A DNA stretch of 17,159 nt from CAXDRM01 sp963991775 (GTDB taxonomy: Bacteria > Pseudomonadota > Alphaproteobacteria > Rickettsiales > JABIRX01), in NCBI GenBank assembly GCA_963991775.1, contig CAXDRM010000022.1, positions 1-17,159 of the forward strand, given 5' to 3'. Under the pieces are notes generated by a model that was not told the origin of the DNA, searched no databases, and saw only the letters and a program-made list of their open reading frames with translations. A program made the translations under genes and the position numbers. Positions 7,875-15,195 of the stretch are shown in pieces (position 1 is the first letter of the stretch; every line of letters starts with the position of its first letter).

Positions 7875-9584
7875 TTATATATCTAAAAGTTTTTTATAAA
7901 AGCCATTTTTTTTAACTAGCTCTTGATGATTACCAGATTCCACAATACGCCCTTGATCAACTACCATAATTTTATCAAAATCTTGAATGGTGCTAAGGCG
8001 ATGTGCAATAACTATAATAGTTTTTTTGCCGCGATATTTGGCAATAAAATCTTGGATGAGCTTTTCATTTTTAGTGTCTAAATTACTGGTTGGTTCATCA
8101 AGTAAGATTACAGCACTATCTTTTAAGATGCTTCTAGCAATAGCAAGACGTTGCTTTTCACCAGCTGATAAGCGTATTCCTTTGTCACCAAGATGTGTTT
8201 TGATTTTTTCTGGTAATTTATTAATAAAATCTGCGGCCTTGCTAAGTTTTAGAGCTTCACTAATATTGCTTTTAGAGATGTTTTGCTTGGCAAAAGTAAG
8301 ATTCTCTAAAACGCTAGTTGAAAACATAATGTTATCTTGGCTATTTAAGGCAAAATTTTTGCGGAGTGATTTTAAGCTATAATTTTTAATGTTTTGGCCG
8401 TTAATTAAAATGTCGCCGGCAGAAATATCATAAAAGCGTAATAATAAATCAAAGATAGTAGATTTACCTGCGCCACTACTGCCTACTAGAGCAACAATAT
8501 CTCCTTGAGAAATTTTAAAGCTTAGTTTTTCTAGGCTGTTTTTGTTGCGGCTGGGATATTTGAAAGAGACATTTTTAAATTCTAGAGTGGCAAAGTTAGC
8601 TAATTCTGCCTTACCATCTTTGATAGTGCTTTTTGCATCTAAAATTTCAAAGAGGCGTGCAGTGGCCCCTTGAGCTTTTTGTAAAGCAGCTACAATATCT
8701 GCTAATGCCATGAAAGAGCCCGCAAGCATAATAGTATAAAAGAGAAAGGCTGAAAATTCTCCAGCTGAAAATTTTTGGGCAAATACTGCAACACCTCCTT
8801 GATAGAGAATTACTGCTACACCTGAAAAGACAATTACAATAATCGCCACAGTCAGAATTGATCTCAGTAAGATGCGTTCTTTAGTTGCCGTCAAAGCTTC
8901 TTGTAAAGCTGTGTCAAATTTATGGCGCGCATAATCTTCATTATTAAAGCTTTGGATGAGCTTAACATTGCTGATATTTTCTGACATAGATTCGCTCATG
9001 AGCGCGATTTTTTCTTGGGTAAATTTAGAGAGTTTTTTAAGCTTTTTGCCTAAAATTAATAAAGGTAGAACAATTAGTGGCACTAAAGCAAAAACTACCA
9101 AAGTCAATTTAGGATTAAGCGAAATTAAAATAATGATACAGCCTAAAAAGATGATGAAGTTGCGAATAAATAATGAAAAGTTTGAAGTAATGACAGTTTG
9201 TAAAATTGCTAAATCATTACTAATTAATGAAAGCAATTCACCAACTTTATTTTTCTCAAAAAATTCTGGAGGTAATTTTAAAAGATGTTTGAATAAGTCA
9301 CTGCGTAAATCTGCGATAATTTTTTCACCAAAATAAGTAATTAAGAAAAAGCGGCCAAACATAGCAACAGCTAGTAAGGTCACAATTAATAATAAGATTA
9401 ATAAGGAATGAAGTAGAATAGTTTTTTGCCCGGTAGCCAGGCCTTGGTCAATAAAATAAACTAAGCCTTTACCAATCGCTAACACTGAAAAAGAGGTAAA
9501 ACAAACGCAGAGCAAAAAACCATATAAGGGCAGTCTATAAGGTTTGGCATAATGCCAGATTTTTTTTAAATAATGATCTGACAT
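7875..9584 (-). CDS. Type I ABC exporter, fused permease-ATPase (MsbA-like)
   Basis: 569 residues, a half-transporter that should act as a homodimer in the inner membrane. Six membrane helices occupy about 18-300. The nucleotide-binding domain follows: Walker A GSSGAGKST (368-376), Q-loop Gln 416, signature LSAGE (472-476), Walker B AVILLDE (491-497) with catalytic E497, D-loop NLD, and switch His 528 in IAHRLST. The signature is a variant of LSGGQ. Overall the NBD reads most like MsbA-type lipid or drug exporters. Because frataxin is encoded 7 bases upstream, an Atm1-like role in Fe-S or glutathione-persulfide export is worth considering, but I see no residues in the membrane part that prove it, and DEPTSNLD differs from the DEATSALD usual in both MsbA and Atm1. 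Substrate unknown. Confidence 0.9.
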   Translation of the reverse strand: MSDHYLKKIWHYAKPYRLPLYGFLLCVCFTSFSVLAIGKGLVYFIDQGLATGQKTILLHSLLILLLIVTLLAVAMFGRFFLITYFGEKIIADLRSDLFKHLLKLPPEFFEKNKVGELLSLISNDLAILQTVITSNFSLFIRNFIIFLGCIIILISLNPKLTLVVFALVPLIVLPLLILGKKLKKLSKFTQEKIALMSESMSENISNVKLIQSFNNEDYARHKFDTALQEALTATKERILLRSILTVAIIVIVFSGVAVILYQGGVAVFAQKFSAGEFSAFLFYTIMLAGSFMALADIVAALQKAQGATARLFEILDAKSTIKDGKAELANFATLEFKNVSFKYPSRNKNSLEKLSFKISQGDIVALVGSSGAGKSTIFDLLLRFYDISAGDILINGQNIKNYSLKSLRKNFALNSQDNIMFSTSVLENLTFAKQNISKSNISEALKLSKAADFINKLPEKIKTHLGDKGIRLSAGEKQRLAIARSILKDSAVILLDEPTSNLDTKNEKLIQDFIAKYRGKKTIIVIAHRLSTIQDFDKIMVVDQGRIVESGNHQELVKKNGFYKKLLDI

Positions 9585-9591
9585 TAGTTTG

Positions 9592-9906
9592 TTAGTTTAA
9601 TTTTATCTTAAGATTTTCTGAAAATTCTGCGGCTAAAATTGGTAATAATTCACCAGCACTTTTATTTAGCCATTTTTGTTGCTGGTAACTAAAATAATCA
9701 GCGCCGCTAAAAGGAGAGGAATACCAAATTTTTTGTGTTGGGCGGTGCACATTTAATACGTAAACGCCTTTGGTTTCAGTGTCTATTTCTAAGACTCCAT
9801 CACTATAGTCAGTAGTAAGATCATAATTTTTATCAGCTGCTTCTATCTGTTCAGCTAAAGCTTCAAGATAATTTTGCGCTATATTTAAGAACTCGCTCTC
9901 ATCCAT
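9592..9906 (-). CDS. cyaY: Frataxin-like iron-binding protein CyaY
   Basis: 104 residues, the full CyaY length (about 105). CyaY/frataxin binds iron through an acidic ridge on the first helix and modulates cysteine desulfurase IscS in Fe-S cluster assembly in the cytoplasm. Visible here are the N-terminal amphipathic helix with acidic residues (MDESEFLNIAQNYLEALAEQIE), the beta-sheet core with GVLEIDTETKGVYVLNVHRP, the diagnostic QKIWYSSPFSGADYF strand pair (Gln and Trp conserved in the family), and the C-terminal helix (GELLPILAAEFSENL). It is the first gene of the minus-strand cluster. No clear Shine-Dalgarno sequence precedes its ATG. Frataxin is typical of gamma- and betaproteobacteria, mitochondria and Rickettsia-like alphaproteobacteria, which supports the proposed lineage. 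Confidence 0.92.
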   Translation of the reverse strand: MDESEFLNIAQNYLEALAEQIEAADKNYDLTTDYSDGVLEIDTETKGVYVLNVHRPTQKIWYSSPFSGADYFSYQQQKWLNKSAGELLPILAAEFSENLKIKLN

Positions 9907-9939
9907 AATTTAAACAGTTTTATTTAAGAGCTTTAACTA

Positions 9940-9945
9940 TATAAT
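9940..9945 (+). promoter_or_regulatory. Consensus -10 box in the divergent cyaY / PBP spacer
   Basis: TATAAT, a perfect sigma-70 -10 element, lies 26 bases before the penicillin-binding protein start. No good -35 box sits 16-18 bases upstream, where GTTTTA or TTTTAT occur. The opposite strand of the same bases reads TATAGT (overlapping), which could serve cyaY. The two promoters of this 65-bp spacer may therefore overlap. The box is visible; its use is inferred. Confidence 0.5.
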
Positions 9946-9971
9946 CAATTTTCCAAAAATAAAAATATTAT

Positions 9972-11720
9972 ATGCGTAAAATTTTAGTTTTACTGATTAT
10001 TAGCTGTTTTTTATTACTGTTAATGGGCGCCATTTTATTTGGAATATATTATAGTAAATTGCCTGATGTCACTGAATTAAGAAATAAACATACTCAAGCG
10101 GTAAATATTATTTTAGATAGTGACGACCAGCTGCTTGAGGCTAAAGCTAACCAAGACACTGATTATATAATTTTTGAGCAATTACCTAAATATTTGGTTG
10201 CAGCTTTATTAGCAGTTGAAGATCAGCGTTTCTTTCAGCATCAAGGTGTGGATTTTTTAGCGATTCCACGTGCTGCTTTCAAAAATCTGCAAAAAGGTGC
10301 TTATGTGCAAGGCGCTAGTTCTATCACGCAGCAATTAGCAAAATTATATTTTTTAACTCCAGAAAAATCCTTCAAAAGAAAATTTGTCGAAATGCTTTTA
10401 GCTTTTAAAATTGAATATCATTTTACTAAACAAGAAATTATCGAGCTCTATTTAAATAAGGCATATTTTGGTTCAGGCTATTATGGTATCGCTCAGGCAG
10501 CTCGTGGTTATTTTGCTAAATCAGTTGAGCAGCTTGATATTCAGGAAGCCGCTTTACTGGTTGGTTTACTAAAAGCTCCTTCACGATTCTCGCCAAAGGC
10601 TAATCCAGATCTGGCTAAAGCTCGTACTGAGTTTGTCTTACAAAATATGCTAAAACATCAATTAATCGATGAAACAGATCTAATGATTGCCGCCTATTCC
10701 GATAATGCTTGGCATCAGAAATTTAATGAGAGCAATAATCAAGGTTATTATTTAGATTTAGTAGCAGAAGAAGCTAAGGAGCAAGCAGAGATTTTTCCTT
10801 TTAATGTTAAATTACATACTGGTTATGATCAGCGTTTAAATCAGTTTGCTGAATCTGAGATTTTAGAGTTGTTCAATACTGATGTGATTCCTGATGATAC
10901 ACAAATTGCGCTATTAGCCATGCGTTATGATGGGCGCATAGCCGCGGTAATAGGTGGGCGCAATTATAAAGAAAGTCAATTTAACCGTGCTTTCTATGCT
11001 AAGCGTCAGCCAGGCTCTTTATTTAAGTTATTTACCTATTTAACTGCCTTGCAACAAGGTCATGATATTGCAGAGGCTTGGTTAGATGAGCCTATTACTA
11101 TTGATGATTGGCAGCCAAAAAATTATGAAGAAAAATATCATGGGCAAATAACTTTGCGTGAGGCTTTTGTGCGTTCGGTAAATTCGGTCGCAGTAAAATT
11201 AGCTTTAGCAGTTACTATTCCAGAAATTATTAAGACTGCCCAAAAAATCGGCATTGCAAATCAATTACCTAATATGCCATCTTTAGCTCTTGGTACAGGA
11301 GAGGTAACCTTGCTGGAAATGGTAAAAAGCTATGCGGTCATAGCTAATGGTGGTTACCAGGTTGAGCCTCATCTTATTCATCAAATTAGTGATGATTATG
11401 CTAATGCTTTATATAATTTTACCCCGCCCCATAGACGTGTAGTTGGTAAGCAATATGTTAATGATCTGCAGCAATTATTGCGTGGCGTAGTAGTATGGGG
11501 AACTGGTAAAAATGCTGAAATTCCTGGTTTGGAAATTAGAGGTAAAACTGGCACTTCACAAAATAGTCGCGATGCTTGGTTTGTAGGTTTTAGTCATGAT
11601 TTAGTTTTAGGTATTTGGTTAGGTCATGATGAGAATCAAGAAATAGGTGAGGTAACAGGTGGTTCAGTACCTGCGTTACTTTTTAGAGAAATTATGCAGC
11701 AATATTATGTTTCAAACTGA
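9972..11720 (+). CDS. Class A penicillin-binding protein (transglycosylase-transpeptidase, PBP1a-like)
   Basis: 582 residues. It polymerises glycan from lipid II and cross-links the peptides in the periplasm, anchored by one N-terminal membrane helix (about 4-27). The glycosyltransferase family 51 domain has EDQRFFQHQGVD (catalytic E83) and GASSITQQLAK (114-124). The transpeptidase domain has the three active-site motifs intact: S349-L-F-K352, S402-V-N404 and K525-T-G527 followed by TSQ. The protein is short for PBP1a (usually 650-850) because the region between the two domains and the C-terminus are minimal. The start ATG has no strong ribosome binding site. The next gene overlaps its last 14 bases. 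Retention of a complete bifunctional synthase argues that this organism still makes at least some peptidoglycan. Which PBP1 subclass it belongs to is uncertain. Confidence 0.93.
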   Translation: MRKILVLLIISCFLLLLMGAILFGIYYSKLPDVTELRNKHTQAVNIILDSDDQLLEAKANQDTDYIIFEQLPKYLVAALLAVEDQRFFQHQGVDFLAIPRAAFKNLQKGAYVQGASSITQQLAKLYFLTPEKSFKRKFVEMLLAFKIEYHFTKQEIIELYLNKAYFGSGYYGIAQAARGYFAKSVEQLDIQEAALLVGLLKAPSRFSPKANPDLAKARTEFVLQNMLKHQLIDETDLMIAAYSDNAWHQKFNESNNQGYYLDLVAEEAKEQAEIFPFNVKLHTGYDQRLNQFAESEILELFNTDVIPDDTQIALLAMRYDGRIAAVIGGRNYKESQFNRAFYAKRQPGSLFKLFTYLTALQQGHDIAEAWLDEPITIDDWQPKNYEEKYHGQITLREAFVRSVNSVAVKLALAVTIPEIIKTAQKIGIANQLPNMPSLALGTGEVTLLEMVKSYAVIANGGYQVEPHLIHQISDDYANALYNFTPPHRRVVGKQYVNDLQQLLRGVVVWGTGKNAEIPGLEIRGKTGTSQNSRDAWFVGFSHDLVLGIWLGHDENQEIGEVTGGSVPALLFREIMQQYYVSN

Positions 11721-13434
11721 AATTATTGAACAAGATGTAGTAATTATCGGAGCAGGTGGAGCAGGTTTACGTGCTGCTTTAGAGTTGGCTGATGCTAAAT
11801 ATAATATTGCGATAATTAGTAAGGTTCCAGTGCTTAAAAGCCATACTATTGCTGCTCAAGGAGGTATTAATGCGCCGCTTGGTAATTATGGTGCTGATCA
11901 GGCAGATTGGTTTATATATGATACAGTAAAGGCTAGTGATTATCTAGCTGATCAAGATGCGGTAGAGATTTTATGTAATGAAGCTGAACAAGTGATTAAT
12001 GATTTAGCTGCCTTAGCTGTGCCTTTTACTAAAGATGAACAAGGTCAAATCTATCAGCGTAAATATGGTGGGCAAACTGTAAATTTTGGTGCAGCCTTAG
12101 CAAGACGTGCCTGCGGAGTTGGTGACCAAACTGGGGCAGAGATTATGCTTAAATTGCATCAGGCAGTTTTAGCTAAGCAAAATATTAAAATTTATGCAGA
12201 GCATTTTGCCATTGAGCTTTTAACTGATGCTCAGCAAATTAGCGGTGTTTTAATTTGGGATTTTGCTTCCGGTAAAATAAAAATCTTTAAGACTAAATAT
12301 ATAATCATTGCGAGTGGTGGTTTTGCAGGGCTTTATAAAACTAATACTGCAGCGCAAATCTGTACAGGTGATGGTTTGTCTTTAGCTTTAAGGGCGGGCG
12401 CAATGTTAAAGGATATGGAATTTGTCCAGTTTCATCCTACAGCCTTAAGTAGTAATGGTGTGTTGATCTCTGAGGCTGCTCGTGGTGAAGGAGCTTATTT
12501 AACTAATAATTTAGGAGAAAAATTTATGGAGCAATATGCTCCTAAATATCGTGATTTAGCTTCGCGTGATGTGATAGCGCGCGCTATTTTTAATGAGTTA
12601 AAAGAGGGAAGAGGCTGTGGTGAGGCTGCTGATCATGTACATTTAAATATAGCGCATTTAGGTAAAGAAATTATTGATAAATATTTAAGTAATTTAGTAA
12701 GTAATAGTAAATTATTTGCCAAAATTGATCCTTATCAAGAGCCAATTCCAGTTAGGCCAGCAGCACATTATACTATGGGTGGTATAGCAACTGATAAAAA
12801 CTCTAGAGTGATAGGCTTATCAGGCTTATATGCCATTGGCGAAGCAGCTTGTACTTCAGTGCATGGCGCGAATCGTTTAGGTTGTAATTCTTTGCTTGAA
12901 TTAATGGTTTTTGGTAAGCAAGCAGCTTTGGCAATTAAAGAAGATTTTAAAGCAAATGATCTGGTTGTGCAGCATGAGGTGTCTCTTAAAAAATTTCACG
13001 ATAATTTTAGAGAGATAAAGTCTCTTGCAGATATAGCAGAGCTTAAATCTGCTTTAGGTAAAATTCTTGAGGATTATGTTGGGGTAGTAAGGGATGAAGC
13101 TTCTTTGCAGCAAGCTTTGGTAGAGTATAATAAGCTGAGTGCTGAGATTGAACAGCTAACTATATCTGATACTAACTTAAAGCATAATAATGAGTTATTG
13201 GCTTTGTTAGAATTAAAAAATTTAAATCAATTGGCTCGCATAGTGATTGAATCTGCTTTGGCGCGTCAGGAAAGTAGAGGAGCACATTATCGCAGTGATC
13301 ATCCACAGCGTGATGACCAAAAATTTATGCAACATTCTATTTACAGTGATGCTGTTGGTTTAGATTTTGCTGAGGTAAGGAAAATTACTGGTCGGCTAGC
13401 AGCAAAGTTGAAGCCTGAGGCAAGAAAATATTAG
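11707..13434 (+). CDS. SdhA/FrdA-family flavoprotein, orphan
   Basis: 575 residues from the ATG at 11707. An in-frame ATG at 11659 would add 16 residues lying deep inside the preceding gene, and the homology-like segment begins only after it. FAD-binding GAGGAG (15-20), covalent-FAD histidine H46 in KSHTIAAQGG, and the dicarboxylate-site residues H243 (HPTAL), R287 (LASRD), H354 (HYTMGG) and R390 (HGANRLG) are all present, in positions close to those of E. coli SdhA and FrdA. It should oxidise succinate or reduce fumarate. It is divergent: RACGVGDQTG replaces the usual RTCFAADRTG stretch, HPTAL recalls L-aspartate oxidase NadB, and the C-terminus is about 15-20 residues shorter than normal SdhA. 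No SdhB, SdhC or SdhD gene is nearby. It could be the main SdhA, a soluble fumarate reductase-like paralogue, or a NadB stand-in; SdhA-like is best supported by the ESRGAH segment and H46. Confidence 0.82.
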   Translation: MFQTEIIEQDVVIIGAGGAGLRAALELADAKYNIAIISKVPVLKSHTIAAQGGINAPLGNYGADQADWFIYDTVKASDYLADQDAVEILCNEAEQVINDLAALAVPFTKDEQGQIYQRKYGGQTVNFGAALARRACGVGDQTGAEIMLKLHQAVLAKQNIKIYAEHFAIELLTDAQQISGVLIWDFASGKIKIFKTKYIIIASGGFAGLYKTNTAAQICTGDGLSLALRAGAMLKDMEFVQFHPTALSSNGVLISEAARGEGAYLTNNLGEKFMEQYAPKYRDLASRDVIARAIFNELKEGRGCGEAADHVHLNIAHLGKEIIDKYLSNLVSNSKLFAKIDPYQEPIPVRPAAHYTMGGIATDKNSRVIGLSGLYAIGEAACTSVHGANRLGCNSLLELMVFGKQAALAIKEDFKANDLVVQHEVSLKKFHDNFREIKSLADIAELKSALGKILEDYVGVVRDEASLQQALVEYNKLSAEIEQLTISDTNLKHNNELLALLELKNLNQLARIVIESALARQESRGAHYRSDHPQRDDQKFMQHSIYSDAVGLDFAEVRKITGRLAAKLKPEARKY

Positions 13435-13438
13435 GTAT

Positions 13439-13467
13439 TTGCTCTTCCTTGAAAAATATGTTATACT
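13439..13467 (+). promoter_or_regulatory. Sigma-70-like promoter of the 464-residue gene
   Basis: -10 box TATACT (13462-13467, five of six consensus bases) and -35 box TTGCTC (13439-13444, TTG conserved) with a 17-base spacer. Predicted start near 13474 leaves a leader of about 27 bases. The -10 box lies partly inside the left arm of a perfect inverted repeat, which suggests repression at this site. Confidence 0.55.
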
Positions 13468-13488
13468 ATACGCAATTCATAACATATT
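13455..13488. promoter_or_regulatory. Perfect 10-bp inverted repeat, candidate operator
   Basis: AATATGTTAT (13455-13464) is the exact reverse complement of ATAACATATT (13479-13488), separated by 14 bases, so arm centres are 24 bases apart, a little over two helical turns. The left arm covers part of the -10 box and the right arm lies past the predicted start, just before the ribosome binding site. This geometry fits a dimeric repressor better than an RNA hairpin, since the left arm would not be transcribed from the proposed promoter. The bound factor is unknown. Confidence 0.6.
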
Positions 13489-13495
13489 AAGGGGG
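13489..13495 (+). promoter_or_regulatory. Strong Shine-Dalgarno sequence
   Basis: AAGGGGG, five bases before the ATG at 13501. It is the clearest ribosome binding site in the window; most other genes here have weak ones or rely on coupling. It fixes the start and suggests efficient translation. Confidence 0.7.
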
Positions 13496-13500
13496 TTGTC

Positions 13501-14895
13501 ATGACAAAATCACAAAATGTAGCTGGGCAGCAGCAACAAGAAAAAAAGCTGCAGAATAGAGATTGGCGTCAATTGCTGGTAGATTCAATACCGCTGCAAT
13601 CATCATTCATTACTTCATTACCAGCTTGGCCGGCATTATTTGATAAAGAAGGTGCTTATGTGGTTGATGCTTATTTAGCTACAACATATTGCACTTTAGC
13701 AACCTTATATAGTAGTGGCACTGCAAGAGAAAGAGTGGCTCTTGAACGAAATAAGAATTTACTAAACCAGGTTAAAAATAACTTGCATGAAGAACAAAAA
13801 GAATCTTTAGCAATATATGAAACATATTTAACAGATAAATTGAGTAAAAATAATTCTTTTAAAATGCCAGCTGCTTTACTACATTTAGTAAGTTCTGTAG
13901 TTGGATGGGCTAATAGTTTGGATACTCAGCAAAATGGTGGTGGCCAAGTAAATACATGGCTTAATGTGGGTGTTTTTAGTTTAGCTTTGTTATCGACAGC
14001 TTTATTTAATCATGCCCATTTTTCAGCTCCGAAATTCTCTGAGGCTGAAGGTATGTTATTAAGCGATATGTTAAAAGAATTTGCAACAGAGAAAGAATTA
14101 GATCCTGATCTACAAAATGATATAAAAAATCTTGCAGCAGCAGTAACAGCAGATTATCAAAGAGATAGTCAAACAATACTTAAAAAACATGGTGTGCCTT
14201 TTCTTATTTCTAATGCAGCTTTCATTCAAGGTGCAGTGGCACTTAGAGAGTTAAGCTCGGTTTTAGATGAAGGAGCTTTAAAAGATACAGTGCTTGCTGT
14301 TACAATTTTATATTCAGCTCTGATTAATATAAATAATGTGGTCAATAATAGTTTGCGTACAAGTGAAGCCTGGTCAGATCTTGCAGCAGCTTTTAAAGAA
14401 AATGCATCTGGTCAATATAAGTTAAATGTTGGAACAGATGCAGTTGCTAAAAGTGCGGCATTTTTGGGGCAATGTTTGGCAGTAGCAGCTAATCTTAGTT
14501 ACCGCTCTGCTAATTTAGCTGAGGCAGAATTTAGTGAAGAGCAAAATCAAGATTATTTAGGTACAATTTTTTATACTACTCTTGCCGTAAGTGCGCTCTA
14601 TGGAGTTATTTATATGGCTAATAAGCCGCAATTAGAAGCGGCTAAAGCAGAATTTAAGGAAGGTCAAAAAGCAAAATTGGACGATAGAGTCGAAGAGTTG
14701 GCAGATAGAGAGAAGCTTGAATTAAGAGAGTTTAGTTTAACTACTACCAATGCTCAGAATGAAATAGCAGGCAATATTGGTAGCAGGGTAGCTGCTGTTT
14801 ATAGCTCAGAATTACAAGTTGAGCGAGGTCAAGCTAGAAGTTTTTCACAAAGAATAGGAGCTTTTAGAAGAAATGAATCTTGTTCTATCTGTTAG
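13501..14895 (+). CDS. Unrecognised repeat-built membrane-type protein with C-terminal CSIC
   Basis: 464 residues; I do not recognise a family. No signal peptide: the N-terminus is polar and Gln-rich (residues 1-22). Four units follow, each a first hydrophobic helix and a second hydrophobic helix leading into a polar amphipathic tail: about 34-48/51-70, 123-140/152-170, 232-249/259-281 and 317-333/351-373, spaced 90-110 residues. The tails look alike (LLNQVKNNL, MLLSDMLKEF, WSDLAAAFKEN, LEAAKAEFKEG), pointing to internal duplication. Residues 375-410 are highly charged and probably a coiled-coil helix. The C-terminus ends RRNESCSIC, which fits a CaaX prenylation box (C461, Ile at a2, Cys at X) preceded by two arginines. 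It is a single gene with its own promoter, operator-like dyad and strong ribosome binding site. Base composition is like its neighbours. It may be a lineage-specific membrane protein or a secreted effector; both are inference. Confidence 0.85.
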   Translation: MTKSQNVAGQQQQEKKLQNRDWRQLLVDSIPLQSSFITSLPAWPALFDKEGAYVVDAYLATTYCTLATLYSSGTARERVALERNKNLLNQVKNNLHEEQKESLAIYETYLTDKLSKNNSFKMPAALLHLVSSVVGWANSLDTQQNGGGQVNTWLNVGVFSLALLSTALFNHAHFSAPKFSEAEGMLLSDMLKEFATEKELDPDLQNDIKNLAAAVTADYQRDSQTILKKHGVPFLISNAAFIQGAVALRELSSVLDEGALKDTVLAVTILYSALININNVVNNSLRTSEAWSDLAAAFKENASGQYKLNVGTDAVAKSAAFLGQCLAVAANLSYRSANLAEAEFSEEQNQDYLGTIFYTTLAVSALYGVIYMANKPQLEAAKAEFKEGQKAKLDDRVEELADREKLELREFSLTTTNAQNEIAGNIGSRVAAVYSSELQVERGQARSFSQRIGAFRRNESCSIC

Positions 14896-14912
14896 ATTTG
14901 AAATAGTCTCAT

Positions 14913-14940
14913 TTGCAATTAAGGTCATTAATGCTATAAG
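14913..14940 (+). promoter_or_regulatory. Promoter upstream of infA
   Basis: -35 box TTGCAA (14913-14918) and -10 box TATAAG (14935-14940) with a 16-base spacer, in the 81-base gap between the 464-residue gene and infA. Transcription would start near 14947 and cover infA, maf and lepA. No terminator hairpin for the preceding gene was seen in the gap. Confidence 0.55.
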
Positions 14941-14976
14941 AATCCCTGTAAAAATAGCAAATATTTTATAGATAGA

Positions 14977-15195
14977 ATGGCAAAAGAAGAATTAATTCAG
15001 TTTGAAGGAAAAGTTATTGAAGTTTTACCTAATACTATGTTCAAAGTTGAACTAGAAAATGGTCACGTAATTTTAGCGCATACTTCTGGTAAAATGCGTA
15101 AACATCGTATCAGAATTTTACTTGGTGATGAGGTAACTGTGGAGATGACTCCTTATGATTTAACTAAAGGTCGTATCACGCACCGTAAAAAATAA
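14977..15195 (+). CDS. infA: Translation initiation factor IF-1
   Basis: 72 residues, exactly the usual length. IF-1 is a single S1/OB-fold that binds the A site of the 30S subunit during initiation. The start MAKEELIQFEGKVIEVLPN, then MFKVELENGHVILAHTSGKMRKHRIRI and GDEVTVEMTPYDLTKGRI, are canonical. The ribosome binding site is weak. The stop codon overlaps the maf start (TAATG at 15193-15197), so maf is translationally coupled. The infA-maf order is common in alphaproteobacteria. Confidence 0.97.
   Translation: MAKEELIQFEGKVIEVLPNTMFKVELENGHVILAHTSGKMRKHRIRILLGDEVTVEMTPYDLTKGRITHRKK

Noticed and set aside
7987..9336. Plus-strand open frames of 126-131 codons antisense to the ABC exporter
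   Set aside because: They mirror the conserved nucleotide-binding and membrane domains on the opposite strand and have no ribosome binding site or recognisable domain.
11659..11706. Upstream in-frame ATG giving the SdhA-like protein 16 extra residues
   Set aside because: The extra residues lie inside the PBP gene in another frame and do not resemble an SdhA N-terminus; the Rossmann segment begins normally after the ATG at 11707.
13435..13450. Terminator after the SdhA-like gene
   Set aside because: No stable hairpin followed by a T tract is visible between 13435 and the promoter, and the dyad at 13455 is better explained as an operator.
13449..13467. TTGAAA at 13449-13454 as -35 box for the 464-residue gene
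   Set aside because: Only 7 bases separate it from TATACT, too close for a sigma-70 promoter; TTGCTC at 13439 gives a 17-base spacer.
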